Below the pieces are notes generated by a model. It was not told where the DNA came from and did no database searches. It was given only the letters and a program-made list of their open reading frames with translations. Source: Brachyhypopomus gauderio (taxonomy: Eukaryota; Chordata; Actinopteri; Gymnotiformes; Hypopomidae). From it: a DNA stretch of 64,000 nucleotides. The position numbers were made by a program, and so were the translations under genes. Shown in pieces: positions 12,423 to 23,737 of the stretch. The stretch lies in contig NW_027506977.1 of the NCBI RefSeq assembly GCF_052324685.1, positions 124,001 through 188,000 on the forward strand, read 5' to 3'. The first letter of the stretch is position 1. Every line of letters begins with the position of its first letter.

Positions 12423-12942
12423 ATGAGATGTCCTCCTATACTGTACATTAGTTTGCTGTAGCTAGCTATGTATTGGCCAGTTGTAGGCTGTTTGTTTCAC
12501 TGATCCAATTCCATTGTTGAAAAGTGGCCAAAGCCAATCTTTTGTTGGTTTGCTTACTTTGTTCATCTAATTTCAATGATGAAATGGCATTTACCAATAA
12601 AAATTATTGTGAATTCTTCTCGAATTAAGAAATCAAACTTAAATCAAGAAATGTAATGTATGAATCAAACTCAGTTTATGTGGCTAAATCTTGAAATTAG
12701 TTTTATGTTGTGGAATAAAAGAGTATAAATTGATTCCTAAGGTATTTTTACCAATAATTTACTAAATTTAAGATTTCTTGACTAAGTAAGATAAGATGGA
12801 CACATTCATGATGAATTTTAAGATTATGCTATGGGACCAAATGTAAGAAACTAGTGAATAACACTTGAAACAAGATAATCAATATAAAATTTCCTAATGT
12901 AAGATTTTAAATCTTGGTAAGAAGACAAAAATTTGCAGTGTA

Positions 12943-13288
12943 GTCACTTCCCTTGTTGTATTCCAAATAAAATTACATAATATCTTATTAATCCTCTTGC
13001 ACCACCTGTCAGAGGGTGGAAATACGCATACTAGAAAAAGGATTTTAGAAAGAAAAAACATTTTTAAAATACCTATTCTTGCTTTATAACTCAAATTTTT
13101 ATATGACCATTTTTTTATTTCAACCTTAATTTCTTCTTGTTTCTGTTCCCAATTATAGTCTACACACTTTTGGTTATCTATCCAAATACCTAAGACCTTA
13201 ATCTGTGATCGTTCGGGGATATCAGTTTTAAACTTCAGATCCAGATCTCCAATCCAGAGACATTCTGATTTTAAAACATTTAGAACTG
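12943..13288 (-). mobile_element. Tx1-like LINE copy A, middle segment
   Basis: The minus strand reads VLNVLKSECLWIGDLDLKFK and continues through KARIGILKMFFLSKILFLVCVFPP to CNFIWNTTREVT, the thumb-proximal part of the reverse transcriptase. It aligns with intact copy C (KLNSNKTEVVWMG through VRFIWGSNREVTKREL). The segment is bounded by the CACTA element on one side and by the element at 13295-21057 on the other. Both junctions fall inside otherwise continuous ORF2 sequence. Confidence 0.85.
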
Positions 13289-13741
13289 CACCTGTATGGA
13301 ATCAGATTTGTGCCAAAATTATCAAACAAAACTTCTTAAATAGCAAACAAAATCAAGAACTCAAGAGAGAAATAATGTTACTGAAGTGATAAAAATGTCA
13401 GCTCAAAAGCAAAACTCATTATCAAAAGTGTAAATGACTACTGGTTTAAAGTATTGCAGAAATAATTGTTTTGCAAATATTATGTGCCCTTGCTTGCGAT
13501 TCTCTTTGCTTGTTTCTCACTGACCAGACGTTTGCTCTCGTTGTCACGTTTGCGTTGCCAGCTGTCTCCTTTGCGCTGCCTGACTTTTTGTTTGCAATTC
13601 TGACACAAAGATCTTGCGTGGGCGGGGTTTTCTAGGGGTGCGTTCCCATTGGCTAATGGGAAACTCGGTGACCCAGAAGAAGTTGTTTAGCACAGCAGGC
13701 CTGAAAACTCCTGTACGGACATAAGAGGACAACTCACAAAA

Positions 13742-13909
13742 TAACTTTATTAGTGTGTAAGTATTGATCTGTGTTCGTTGTATCTGCTGTACCAGACATA
13801 TTGTTTTGTTAAGTTTGAATTATATGTAAGATAAGCTCCGTGTTCGCTTTAAAATAATGACCTAACTAGACATCTATCATGATTTCTAGCTAGCTAATTA
13901 CCACGGTTG

Positions 13910-13966
<57 letters not shown>

Positions 13967-13975
13967 GTGATTGCT
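13742..13975 (+). repeat. Long inverted-repeat arm, left
   Basis: About 180 bp (TTTATTAGTGTGTAAGTATT through ATCATGATT) followed by a (TATC)n run at 13910-13968. It is nearly identical, in inverted orientation, to 20835-21052, which carries (GATA)n at about 20840-20883. The right arm touches the element end, whereas the left arm begins some 450 bp inside the left border. Confidence 0.85.
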
Positions 13976-14551
13976 AGTCTATCTATAACGATTCCTTGCT
14001 TGCTTACAAGTTAGCTATTTATCATGATTGCTTGCTAGCTAGCGCACTGTTATTGACCAAGTGAGCGAGTGAATAGACACGCTCGCACACAGACGTGTCA
14101 TCTCTGGGTAGATATGCATGCAACAACAGTTTTAGTTGTTCTCTCTGTAGAGCAGTTGTGACATCTGAGGAGGGCCTGAGCCAAGATGCAGTCCCAGGTA
14201 GGTCAATTATGGTCTGTTTTAAAGGATTAGGATAAAACCATTACATCTGTTTTGGCATACAATGAGAAACTTGGCTTATCTTTGGCTTATGTATTTCTAC
14301 ATACTACTTATACACGTACTTTTAGATCCCAGTGCCATTCTTAATTATGTCAGTTTAACTTAACTATGACAATGTTTTTTCTTACTGCTATAAAAAATGT
14401 AGCACAATCTGTGAGCGAGACTTTTTAAGAGTCATGTAATGAAATGTGTTTGTATAGACACAAATGTTTCTCAGTGCTGATTTGATAACATCTGTGCCTG
14501 CAGGATCAAGTATGTAATGAAATCTTGCAAAGGATTCAAACATGATTCAGC

Positions 14552-15016
14552 TTGATTCTCAGAAATGAAACACTAGATTTGGATTACCTTGTGAATGTTG
14601 CTCAGCAAGAGCTTTCCTTAGCCACAATGGCATCACATGTCCTAAATATTCCACTGGAACTTATTAACAGTCTACATGAGTTGATTAACACCCTTAGCTT
14701 TCATGATCAGTGGTCAGCTGTCACCTGTAACTACTACGATGTACTGCATACAATGGAAGAAGAGCGGTTGGTTGACTGCACAGATGAAATGCACCTCTTT
14801 TGTGTGCATTATGTGTTTCTTCCACGATTGAAGTCTGACCTGGAGTGCTTCCTGAGTAGCTGGAACAGGCATCCCATCAGAACAGAAGGAAACCTCTCTC
14901 CAGAGCAGCTGTGGCACATTGGGAACCTCCAAACACCTGTGGCTGAGCCAGATGTAGAGGTACACTTGAAGCATTGTATACACTTTACAATTTGCCCTTT
15001 AACAAGTTTTGACTAA
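14552..15016 (+). pseudogene. Integrase-like domain protein, C-terminal fragment
   Basis: The frame reads YYDVLHTMEEERLVDCTDEM, HLFCVHYVFLPRLKSDLECF and WNRHPIRTEGNLSPEQLWHI. These blocks match the C-terminal half of the widespread fish proteins with an integrase core-like domain. A possible short upstream exon (ATGCAGTCCCAG, donor at 14203-14204) and an acceptor near 14504 are present, but an in-frame TGA (14541-14543) precedes the recognised part and the N-terminal catalytic half is missing. It is therefore probably a relic of the transposase of the surrounding element. The reading frame ends shortly after the conserved region. Confidence 0.6.
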
Positions 15017-15849
15017 AATCTTCCTCAGCAGAGTAAATATGAGAGAATGCCAGTCCTTTTTGTATTATTCATTTTATTGGATTTTTTTAACAGGAGTATT
15101 CTACATTAAATTGGAACAGGCATAGTAAATGTATTAAACACTGCACAATAAAATTATCAACAGTGCAGTATGTTGTAAGAAAATATTTTATAACTATGAA
15201 ACCAACATTTAGTAATAACCATTTAATAACCATTTAGAGAGGTTAACAGGCTTTTTAGATTCTATAAAAGCCTGCACCACATTTGATTGCTGTTGCTATG
15301 TTTTCTTTAAATTCACAGTATAGCACAAAGTGTGCAGTAGGAAATGTGATTGTGTGTGTACATGCACTAACAAGTGGATAACAAATTGTGTGGCTTTGCA
15401 TGCGTTCTATGCAAGTGTGATCAAAGTGCACTACAATCTTAAAGTTCTCTCTTTCTGAAAGTAGTAGGTGCCTGTGTCACTGCCCAGTTAGTCACTGCAG
15501 CACTTGTGGTACAGAAAGTGGATCTTCATCTTCAGTAGTTCCATCTAGACAAATAAAAAACGAGAATGTCATAATAGCTGAGCAGAAATACGAAATTAAT
15601 TTAAGACCTGGTTTTGGGCCTGCCAAATTCCAAGATACTGTGCACTCATTTAAAATTATTAAATTGGCATAATTAAAAAATCTAGTTTAGGACCAGCTTC
15701 TGCTAGTACCTGGTGTCAAGTGATTTTTTAAAAGCAGGATAGTAATGCAAGTTCTCTCATCTAATACTGAAATAAGATAAGATTTCTCTTCTGTTCATAG
15801 CTTACATTGGCATGTACAGATTGATTCTAGCCCTTGTTACTTTTGTGAA

Positions 15850-18365
15850 CAGGGTATCTGCACATTTTTAAATCTCAAATTCAATGACATTTAAGACCTT
15901 TTTAATACCTCTCACAAGAAAAATTAATAACAGGTGGGGGGGACACAAATGGGGGTTCTGGTGTTTTCCAGATCGTAGACCGGGGGGGGGGGGGGGGTGG
16001 TGACCGCAAAGTGTTGACGCCGGGGGGTGTTGTGGGGGTGTTCACGTGTTATCGGAGCGGTTGTTTTCTGCATGGTCCTAGCGATAGGTTCGTCGCTATT
16101 TAAATATTTGTTTTTTTTTTTTTTAACCGTTAAAAACTGTGGGGGACCAAATCCAGCTTTTTAAAAAGTACCGCTCCCCCCCCCCCCCCCCCCCCCACCC
16201 CCAATTACGTCTGTGACTGTTGTAAAAAATGACAAACAAGGTAATAGTATACAAAACTTTTTACTTAACTGAAATAAATAATGCAGTCCACCTTAGGGAA
16301 CAAAAAACTAAAAAAAAAAATTTAAATAACTATTAAATAAATATGAAAGTGCACTGTTAAGAGAACTCTTTAAATAACTAAAGAACTTAAGAATTAAAGT
16401 TGTTCTATAAACAACTAAAATATCCAAACAACTAAAATATCCAACTTGTTCTGCACCATACTTCTGCCAGAGACAATCTATAGAGTTGTTTGACTGTGTT
16501 TGTCTCCCATGTTTCGCAGCTCGGCAGTCTTCTCTTCAATTTCACTAGAATAAGAATTAGTAACTGCTCTTTTTTCTTTTGCACGTCTCCTCAGTGTGTT
16601 TGACTTTGTTATAAGTGTTGCCATCTTGGTCCCTGCAGTATTCTCTGCTTGTTCTGCGAAGTTGTCTGCATCCTTTTGGAGACTCTCGCACACATTTTGT
16701 ATAGATGTTCTTCTCCTCTTTAGTTCTTCTATGCTTTCTTCTGCATTCTTTCTCTTCAGTTTTTGTTCAGCCATTTCCTTCTTGCTTTTTTCCTCTTCCA
16801 GGTAAGCTCTGTACCTGGTGCGTGCAGTTGCACAGTAGTTCAGCATCTCTTTTGTAAGTGGTACTTTGGACACTGAACCATACACTCGGACATGGTCACA
16901 GACAAGTCTCTGTGCAATAATGGTATCCTCTGCTATGTTGCATGTTTCCACCTCTTTGTTGACTGAGAACCCCCGTTCAACTTCTGCTTGCCCATGGGAT
17001 AAGAGCAGCAACTTCTTGCAAAAACTCCAGAGCTCAGGGTAAGAACTGCTGATGTGATGATGTAAAAATACATCAACTCTGGAGCCTTGGACTTGTGGAC
17101 TGAATGACATGAAGTCTTCAGCTCTGGCATTGTTAAACAAGAAGGTCTCAAACTGCTGTGAAATCATATCACCTGCAATTAGAAAAACATAAATATTCAT
17201 ACAACAACAATAGCAAAACACACAAAGTTTGAATGAATTAATAATGTCAGAACAAAATTAAAACCATAACATTAATAATTGATAACAATAATTTTAGCAT
17301 ATATTCAAAGACTTGTGTAACTAAATTAATCTATCACTCAACAAATACAAAAAGTGCCCCCTGCCTCTCAAGCTGTGACTGATCCCAAAACACCCAAATT
17401 TGTTATACACGGTTAATTGTGTATAATTTCAATTTGTGTCAAATATCAGCACTTAGTGAGGCACTCATGAACATGAATATACTGGCCAAGTGAATACTCC
17501 CTGTCAAAATAAGAGACTTGGTGTAGGAAATGTCATTTCAATGTTTAAAGAGAATATTAATATCCATGTGGGAATAAATATTATTTCTTAGCTAAGAAAT
17601 TAATGAACCTAATAGTCTATTCCATGATATTTCTATTTCAAAAATTTACCAGCAGATATTCCACCCGTCAACTGATTATCCTGCACAAACTTCTGGATGA
17701 AACACCTCATTTTCTGCAGGCACTCATCTGGCTTGGAGTACATTTTGTTTGGGTCCAAACACATCATGTTTCGTACTACAGAGTACTTCAGAGGGCACTT
17801 ATCCAAAGCTTTCTTGCAGATGCTTGAGAGGGCAATCTCACAGTCTTTCAGAAATTGCAAGACTCCATGCTCGTTTACACTACTTTTGGCCCCCGACAGT
17901 CCCTGGCAAAAATAAAGTGGTTTGTCAAATCTCCAGAACAACTCAAACAACTCTGAACATATCATATAACTCATGGACATACAGCTAAAACGTTCCTAAT
18001 TAGTCACACATCTATGACCTAACATCATGGTGCTTAGATATTCTGCAACAACAATTACTGAATTGTTCTGATTAAAAGGGATGAATATACTGGATGTCCC
18101 ACACCTGGATGACATACCTTGAGGATAGCTGCTGCCCCCATACCAATGTCGACCTCCCTTGGACTGACCCAAAGTTTCTGGTCTGTGACGTCAAGCCTTA
18201 CAAGCTTGTATGGAGTAATGTCCAGGGCATCCCGCTTGATAAAGCGTCTGAGAAGACTCTGAAAAGCAAAGTTATTTAAGTAAGTGTGTGTTTGAGTAGT
18301 TCCATTGTCAGAGGAGAATGTATGAGTGTGTGGGTGGACATCATATAATTTGCAGCTTTTGAAAG

Positions 18366-18429
<64 letters not shown>

Positions 18430-20458
18430 GTTTATATATAATGCTTATTATTATTATAATTATTATTAGTAATAGTAGTAGTAGTAATAGTAGTAATAGT
18501 CATAGTAGTAATAGCAGTACAATAATAATAATAATAATGAATTGAACAGTTACCTTGATCAAATTCTCCAGGTCATTCCAAAGGAATGGGATCATTGGAG
18601 CATCTGTCTGGTATTTTGTCAGAAAAGGTTGGAAGACCCTCGAAATGGCCATGAAGAAATGGAACTTGGTAAGAAGAAGTGGATCCATTCGGGCCACAGC
18701 AATCGTGTCATATGACGATGACCCTGGGTTGGGAAGCTTCTTTGTTTTGACCAGGTCCACATACTTCACAATAGAGGGCCAAACTTTAACTGCTCTTTCA
18801 ATGGCTGGCAAATTTTCAAGCCACCGGTGGCCACAGAAAGGTAAAGGGAACACTGATGATTTTGTTACAGAACTGAAGTCGTCTCTTCTTGCTGGTGCAC
18901 AGTTGAAGAGGGAGTGTAGGGCCCTGAGCACTTTCTCAATCTGCCACATCAGAAAACCACTCTTGAAAGAGTTGTGGAGTGTATGGAGGCCACAGCTTCC
19001 AACTATTTCGAGTTGAGCCCCAGCAAACTGCTCGCCATAATCTTTTTGTATTAGCTCGACAAACTTTCAGTTAACATTGGGTCCATCCATCGACAAGGAG
19101 ACCATGTTCTTAAGCATGAGTTCCTTTGTACCCTCCTGCAAATGTGAAAAATAAAAACAAACTATAAAAAAAAAACTAACAATACTAATATGCATTACAC
19201 TTTACCAAGTTATGTTATTGTCACATTATTTTAGATGTTTTGGTATTTTAATTTATTTCTTGTATGAAAATAGCTTGGCAATAAATATTCTTATTTTAGG
19301 CTAATAACAACAGGTCCATGCCAAACAAAACAGATCATTAACAGTAAAATAAATATCAGGTATCAATAATGTGTCTAATTGTGATAAGTTGCATAGCATA
19401 TGGCTTACCTTGAAATGTTCCAACAAATCATCTGCTGTCGAATGGCCCATGAATTGAGAGCCAAAGAAACGGGTCTGAACATGGGTGCCAGTCTCATCAG
19501 TTGTCCAGTATCTTACATGTAGATCCAATTGTTTATTTTTAGTGGTCCTATTCAGGCTCTCGTCAAACATAATGACAAACGAATCTTCATTCACTCGTGA
19601 GATGAGCTGCTTTTTTATGTAAGGAGCAAGTCCAAACCGCACAATGTATGCTGTCTTGTCCCTTCCACAAGTGAATGTTTTCGCAAGTTCGGAATCAGGA
19701 AACATTTCCCTGAAGACTGTGTGAATGTCGTCGTTTGAAGTATACGAGTGGTGTCTACTTATTGTTTGCAAAACCCAAACCCTTCTGCCTTCAGCGTGGC
19801 TGTTGTTGAAAAAGTACTGAACGGGTTCTGATACCCGGTAGCGGGGCCAGGAGGCTTTGCTGGAGCGGATATATTAACAGTAGACGAATGATTTTTGCCA
19901 CTTACAGTTAAACTGCCAGTAGCAGCGAATGACTCGATGTTCATATTACCTTTACGAGTGCTATCATATCGTTTGTGTTTTTCGGATTTCATATGCGAAT
20001 CCAGCGCTTTACAACCCATTGTGCCAAGTTTAAATGTTTTTCGGCACAGTTCACATCGCGCCTCATGGATCACTGCAAGGTTTCAGCCAGCCATAATATT
20101 TATCATCCTCCAGCCACTTCTCATTGAATCTACATTTACCCATGTCTGCATTGAATTTTTTTCCCGCCGCAGCCCTCAAATAAATAAGAAACGTAGCGTG
20201 CTAGGTAGTCTGCTGTTTCCGCCTGTTAGGTAACGCCATCTACCATGCGAAAAATACGACCGTTGCGGAAATGATCATTATTGTTGGATATACATATTGT
20301 CGGTAAAATAAAACAGAACAACTGAGCAACACACACTTATAATAATTTAATGCCTCCCCTCATAAAATTCCAGACATTTTAAGACATTTTTAGACCTTGA
20401 AAATGGAAAACTAAATTTAAGACATTTTAAGACTTTTTAAGGACCCGCGGGTACCCTG
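15850..20458 (-). mobile_element. hAT DNA transposon with degenerate transposase
   Basis: The left end begins CAGGGTATCTGCAC and the right end, inverted, begins CAGGGTACCCGCGGG. Both ends are followed by related A/T-rich sequence with repeated GACATTTTAAGAC-like words. A multi-exon hAT transposase gene lies between them on the minus strand. The flanks share only GTGAA, so the expected 8-bp target duplication is not clear. Long G and C runs occur at 15976-16030 and 16174-16200. Confidence 0.75.
16478..20143 (-). pseudogene. hAT-family transposase, interrupted
   Basis: Minus-strand pieces occur in order. About 20143-19790 has a BED/C2H2-like finger (CELCRKTF, then H-x4-H). About 19771-19412 has SFVIMFDESLNRTTKNKQLD with a catalytic-type Asp. 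About 19136-18554 has GGHRW-like FCGHRWLENLPAIERAVKVW. Small exons lie near 18262-18120 and 17910-17652. The last exon, 17174-16478, holds the C-terminal hAT dimerisation motif (LLLLSHGQAEVERGFSVNKE) and then a Lys/Glu-rich coiled coil. Donors and acceptors are recognisable. There is a frameshift near 20052, another near 19765, and an in-frame TGA near 19070. The gene therefore looks dead. Confidence 0.75.
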
Positions 20459-20469
20459 GTGAAAATTAC

Positions 20470-20740
20470 TGACAAAACTGATTGCACATCTTGCATGTAG
20501 CAACATGAATGTTCATCATTCATCATCAAACCTGCTTAATCCATCAGTCACAGGAAGGCTGGAGCCTATCCCAGCAATTTCATTCTCCAATTCACCTGAA
20601 CATACCATCTTTGGACTGTGGGAGGAAACCCACACAGAGAGCACATACATGCTCCACACAGAAAGACCTGGATCACCCCAGCCAGGAATGCAATACGAAT
20701 ATAATCATTCTTTAAAGACATTGTAATTAAATGGATCAAA
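20470..20740. repeat. Common teleost interspersed repeat fragment
   Basis: Contains GGCTGGAGCCTATCCCAGC and GGACTGTGGGAGGAAACCCA, words of a very abundant fish repeat whose fragments are found throughout teleost genomes. The two overlapping open frames here are incidental. Confidence 0.6.
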
Positions 20741-20834
20741 TGATGTACAGTGGAATATCATACATACAACAGATAGTATATGGTTTTGAACATGTTTAAT
20801 TACCACAAAACATGATTAATGTATTTTAAATATA

Positions 20835-20838
20835 ACGG

Positions 20839-20885
<47 letters not shown>

Positions 20886-21052
20886 CAATCATGATAATTA
20901 GCTAACTAGCAATCATGATAGATGTCTACTTAGGTCATTATTTTAAAGCGAACACAGAGCATATCTTACGTATAATTCAAACTTAACAAAACAATATGTC
21001 TGGTACAGCAGATACAACGAACACAGATCAATACTTACACACTAATAAAGTT
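20835..21052 (-). repeat. Long inverted-repeat arm, right
   Basis: Inverted partner of 13742-13975 with only a few mismatches over about 180 bp, preceded by (GATA)n. It ends four to five bases from the border with LINE A. Confidence 0.85.
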
Positions 21053-21620
21053 CCTTACACCTGATGCTTCCTCGTAAGTTTTAAAATGATTAAGTACACA
21101 CTGCATTTCTTCATTGCTTTTCACAAAGACAGTAATATCATTGGCATAAGCAGTAATTTTAACAATCCTATCACCGACTTTAACCCCTTTTATTTCATCG
21201 TCATTTTCAATTTTTTTTTATTAAAGGGCTGATTGCTAGAATATAAAGAGCCGCACTGAGGGGACACCCTTGCTTCATAAGTTCTAGAGACATAATCTAA
21301 TGCTTTTTTTTTATCCAAAGCTACAATAAAAAAAACTTTCATTACTTTCATACAGTGCCTCTCTGAGTGTGCAGAGGTTGTCCCATAACAGTTGCCCTTT
21401 TATGGCACATGTCTGTTCTTTGATAATCACTGAATCCAAAACCTTACTTAATCTGTTCATTAAAATTTTAGCAAAAATCTTATAATCCATATTCGTCATA
21501 GTGAGATGTCTATAATTATTTAATAGCCGCACGTCACCCTTTTTATATAATAAGGATAGAACACCATCATAAAAAGTGTCATGCATACACCCTTTTTTTA
21601 TACCTTCATTATACACCCAT

Positions 21621-22064
21621 TGTAATGTGGCTCGCGCCACGGAGCGAGGGGATGGACACAAACGCTGAGAAGAGCGAGATTTATTGCAGGACATACCATA
21701 ATCGTCGTCATAGTAACAGGCAGGGGTCGCAACGGGAGAGCCATCAAGGTTAGACAGATACAAGGGCATTACGAACAGAGAGTACACGAACCAAGGCAGG
21801 GCAACACAAAACAGAGAACATCCAAACAATCAAAATACCAGAACATCCAAACCTACCGACCAGGGACAAGGGACACTCAGGGATTATATATACACAGAAC
21901 ACCAAACATGGATCAGGTGCAAACAATGACGACAGGGGCGTGGTAACAAACGAGGAATCAGAGACAACGAGCTGGGCGGGATAAACAGGCAGGGAATAAC
22001 AAAACCAGGAGGAACAGAGACGTTGGAGTGACAGCGGGGAGAGGGGGCGTAGCCATACGTGACA
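21621..22064 (-). mobile_element. Solo LTR 1
   Basis: A 444-bp segment. Read on minus it starts TGTCACGTATGGCTACGCC and ends GCCACATTACA. It is flanked by the 5-bp target duplication CCCAT (21616-21620 and 22065-22069). A polyadenylation-type word AATAAA followed by TCTCGCTCTTCTCAGCG is present. There is no internal region, so it is a recombined solo LTR inside LINE A. Confidence 0.9.
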
Positions 22065-22220
22065 CCCATGTTAAAATTTCACACAATTCACCCTCACACA
22101 CCTGATAAAACTCAGATGGCAAACCATCTTTACCAGGAGCTCTTTTTTTTACTTAAACCTGTAATTGTGGCCCTTACCTCACATACCATGATATCACTTG
22201 CGAAATGATCATAAGAATCT

Positions 22221-22653
22221 TATAACGCTGCACGCGGAGCGGAGCGAGAGGACGGATACAATTGCTTAGAAGAGCGAGATTTATTAAAGGGCATACCATC
22301 ATCGTCGTCGCTAAACCAGTCCGGGTTCATAATAGGAGGGCAGTCCGAAAAGCAGGCATATATAGGCATGACGAAAGGGAAACACGATAACCAGACAATG
22401 AATCAAAACAGGAAGATGCTATGGGTAAACACAGCAAACAAACATCCAAAACAACCGACGAGGGACAAGGGACACTCAGGGACTTAAATACACAGGACTG
22501 AAACAAGGAACAGGTGGGAATGATAAAACAGGGGCGTGGTAACAAACGAGGAATCACTGAGACAACGAGCAGGGCGGGATAAACAGGCAAGGAGCACAGA
22601 CATGAGGGAACCCGGAGTGACAGCTAAGGGAGGGGGCGAGGCCATACGTGACA
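22221..22653 (-). mobile_element. Solo LTR 2, same family
   Basis: A 433-bp relative of the LTR at 21621. It shares the TGTCACGTATGGCC start, AATAAATCTCGCTCTTCT and GACGACGATGATGG-like stretches. It is flanked by AATCT on both sides (22216-22220 and 22654-22658), so it is a separate insertion and not a duplication of the first. Confidence 0.9.
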
Positions 22654-23708
22654 AATCTGAATGTTTATCAGTTAGAAAACTAGCCATGCTTTCGTTATCT
22701 ATATCAATACTTTTATACATATTCTCGCATTCTGCTTTAATTATTTCATTTATTTCATTCATGTCATTAACAACTATACCATCATTATTTAAAATACTAC
22801 TACTAAGAGTTTTATGTTTTTTATCAACAAGCTCTGCCACATGCTGCGGATTTAAATCAACATCAAGGTCCATTCCAAGCTGCACTTTCAGATTCACTAA
22901 TGAGTCATTATTATATTTATCAATAACTTTGTGTCTTCAATTCCATTATCTCAAGATCACTTAGTTGTTTATTATTTTTCAATGCTATAAACTTAATTAT
23001 ACTATTTTTGTATTCATTATTAATTTCTTTGTTTATTTCTAAACTTTTAATTTTACACCACGCCCTGCTACGTTTCTTTAAGACTTCCCACAAGGTGAGT
23101 GGTTCCACAAATTCACTCATTGATGTGATTTTCAATAAGTCACCTTTAAGATCCTCAACCACAGATGTAGATTGTAAAATTCTAGTGTTTAATTTCCAAT
23201 ATGATTTCGTTAAAGAACCACTTAAGTGAACCTTACACATGACTGCTAAGTAATCAGAATCCACAAGCATTTTAGTACAATAAAATTTAACATCTAAATT
23301 ATTACTATTATAAATTCGATCTATTCTGGTTTCAAATTTAGAATCACTCCGAGTAAAATCAGAGCCATTGGTGAATAACACCCTATAGGTGTCTTGCATG
23401 TTACCCTGGATCATTATTTGTTTTAACACTTTGCCTGCTAGTCCTAGTTAAAGGAAAAACATTGTTTCTATCCGTTACTGTATTACAATCTCCACAAACA
23501 ATAACATAAAACCCTACCGTCAATAATACTTTTATTTTATGAAATAAAGCTACCTTTCTTACTTTATCCTGTGCTGTATAAACATTAATCATTCTTATTT
23601 TATGATTATTTAAAATTACATCAGCAAACATTAATCTCCCAGGAATACATTCACGTACTTTGATTATATTAACTCTTTGATTTAATTTTCCCAAGTTAAT
23701 TTAATTTT

Positions 23709-23737
23709 CCTCCTTTCCCAAGACCTTTACCACCCTT
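23709..23737 (-). pseudogene. Histone H4 fragment between two LINEs
   Basis: Read on minus, 29 bp of H4 (codons 6-15, AAGGGTGGTAAAGGTCTTGG and on) lie between the 3' end of LINE B and the truncated 5' end of LINE A. The same 26 bp recurs at 4139-4164 on the far side of LINE A, so it is the target duplication made when A inserted just beside B. Confidence 0.92.

Larger units (their letters stand above)
5051..12940 (+). mobile_element. CACTA (EnSpm) DNA transposon, apparently complete
   Basis: The element begins CACTGCAAAAAAGG at 5051 and ends TTTGCAGTG at 12940, with TA on both sides (5049-5050 and 12941-12942). Removing it and one TA restores the LINE reading frame, EVT followed by KRELLF, which confirms the borders. 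Both ends (about 5090-5540 and 12620-12920) are packed with short CTTGAAA, CTTAAAACA and AAACAAG words typical of CACTA subterminal binding repeats. Inside are two divergent multi-exon genes, a transposase on + and a SAM-domain companion on -. At 7.9 kb with open transposase exons this is a potentially autonomous copy. Confidence 0.9.
13295..21057. mobile_element. DNA transposon of uncertain superfamily inserted in LINE A
   Basis: LINE A coding sequence stops at 13294 and resumes at 21058. The 6-bp word CACCTG flanks the insert on both sides (13289-13294 and 21058-21063), as a target-site duplication would. The ends TATGGAATCAGATTTGTG and, inverted, TAAGGAACTTTATTAGTG are weakly alike. The element contains an integrase-like coding fragment at 14552 and has itself received a hAT element at 15850-20458. 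An IS3EU-type element is one possibility; the superfamily is a guess. Confidence 0.5.
21064..23708 (-). mobile_element. Tx1-like LINE copy A, 5' segment
   Basis: On the minus strand, ORF2 begins at an internal point: the first recognisable residues (INQRVNIIKVRECIPGRLMF) correspond to about residue 75 of the intact copy C, so the 5' end is truncated. The segment continues with the endonuclease (YVIVCGDCNTVTDRN, TRIDRIYNS, DSDYLAVMCKVH), in which the catalytic SDH histidine is replaced by Tyr. It then enters the RT (YKIFAKILMNRLSKVLDS, CAIKGQLLWDNL, and YANDITVFVKS in place of YADD). Two solo LTRs interrupt it. Its 5' border lies directly in H4 sequence at 23709. Confidence 0.85.
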
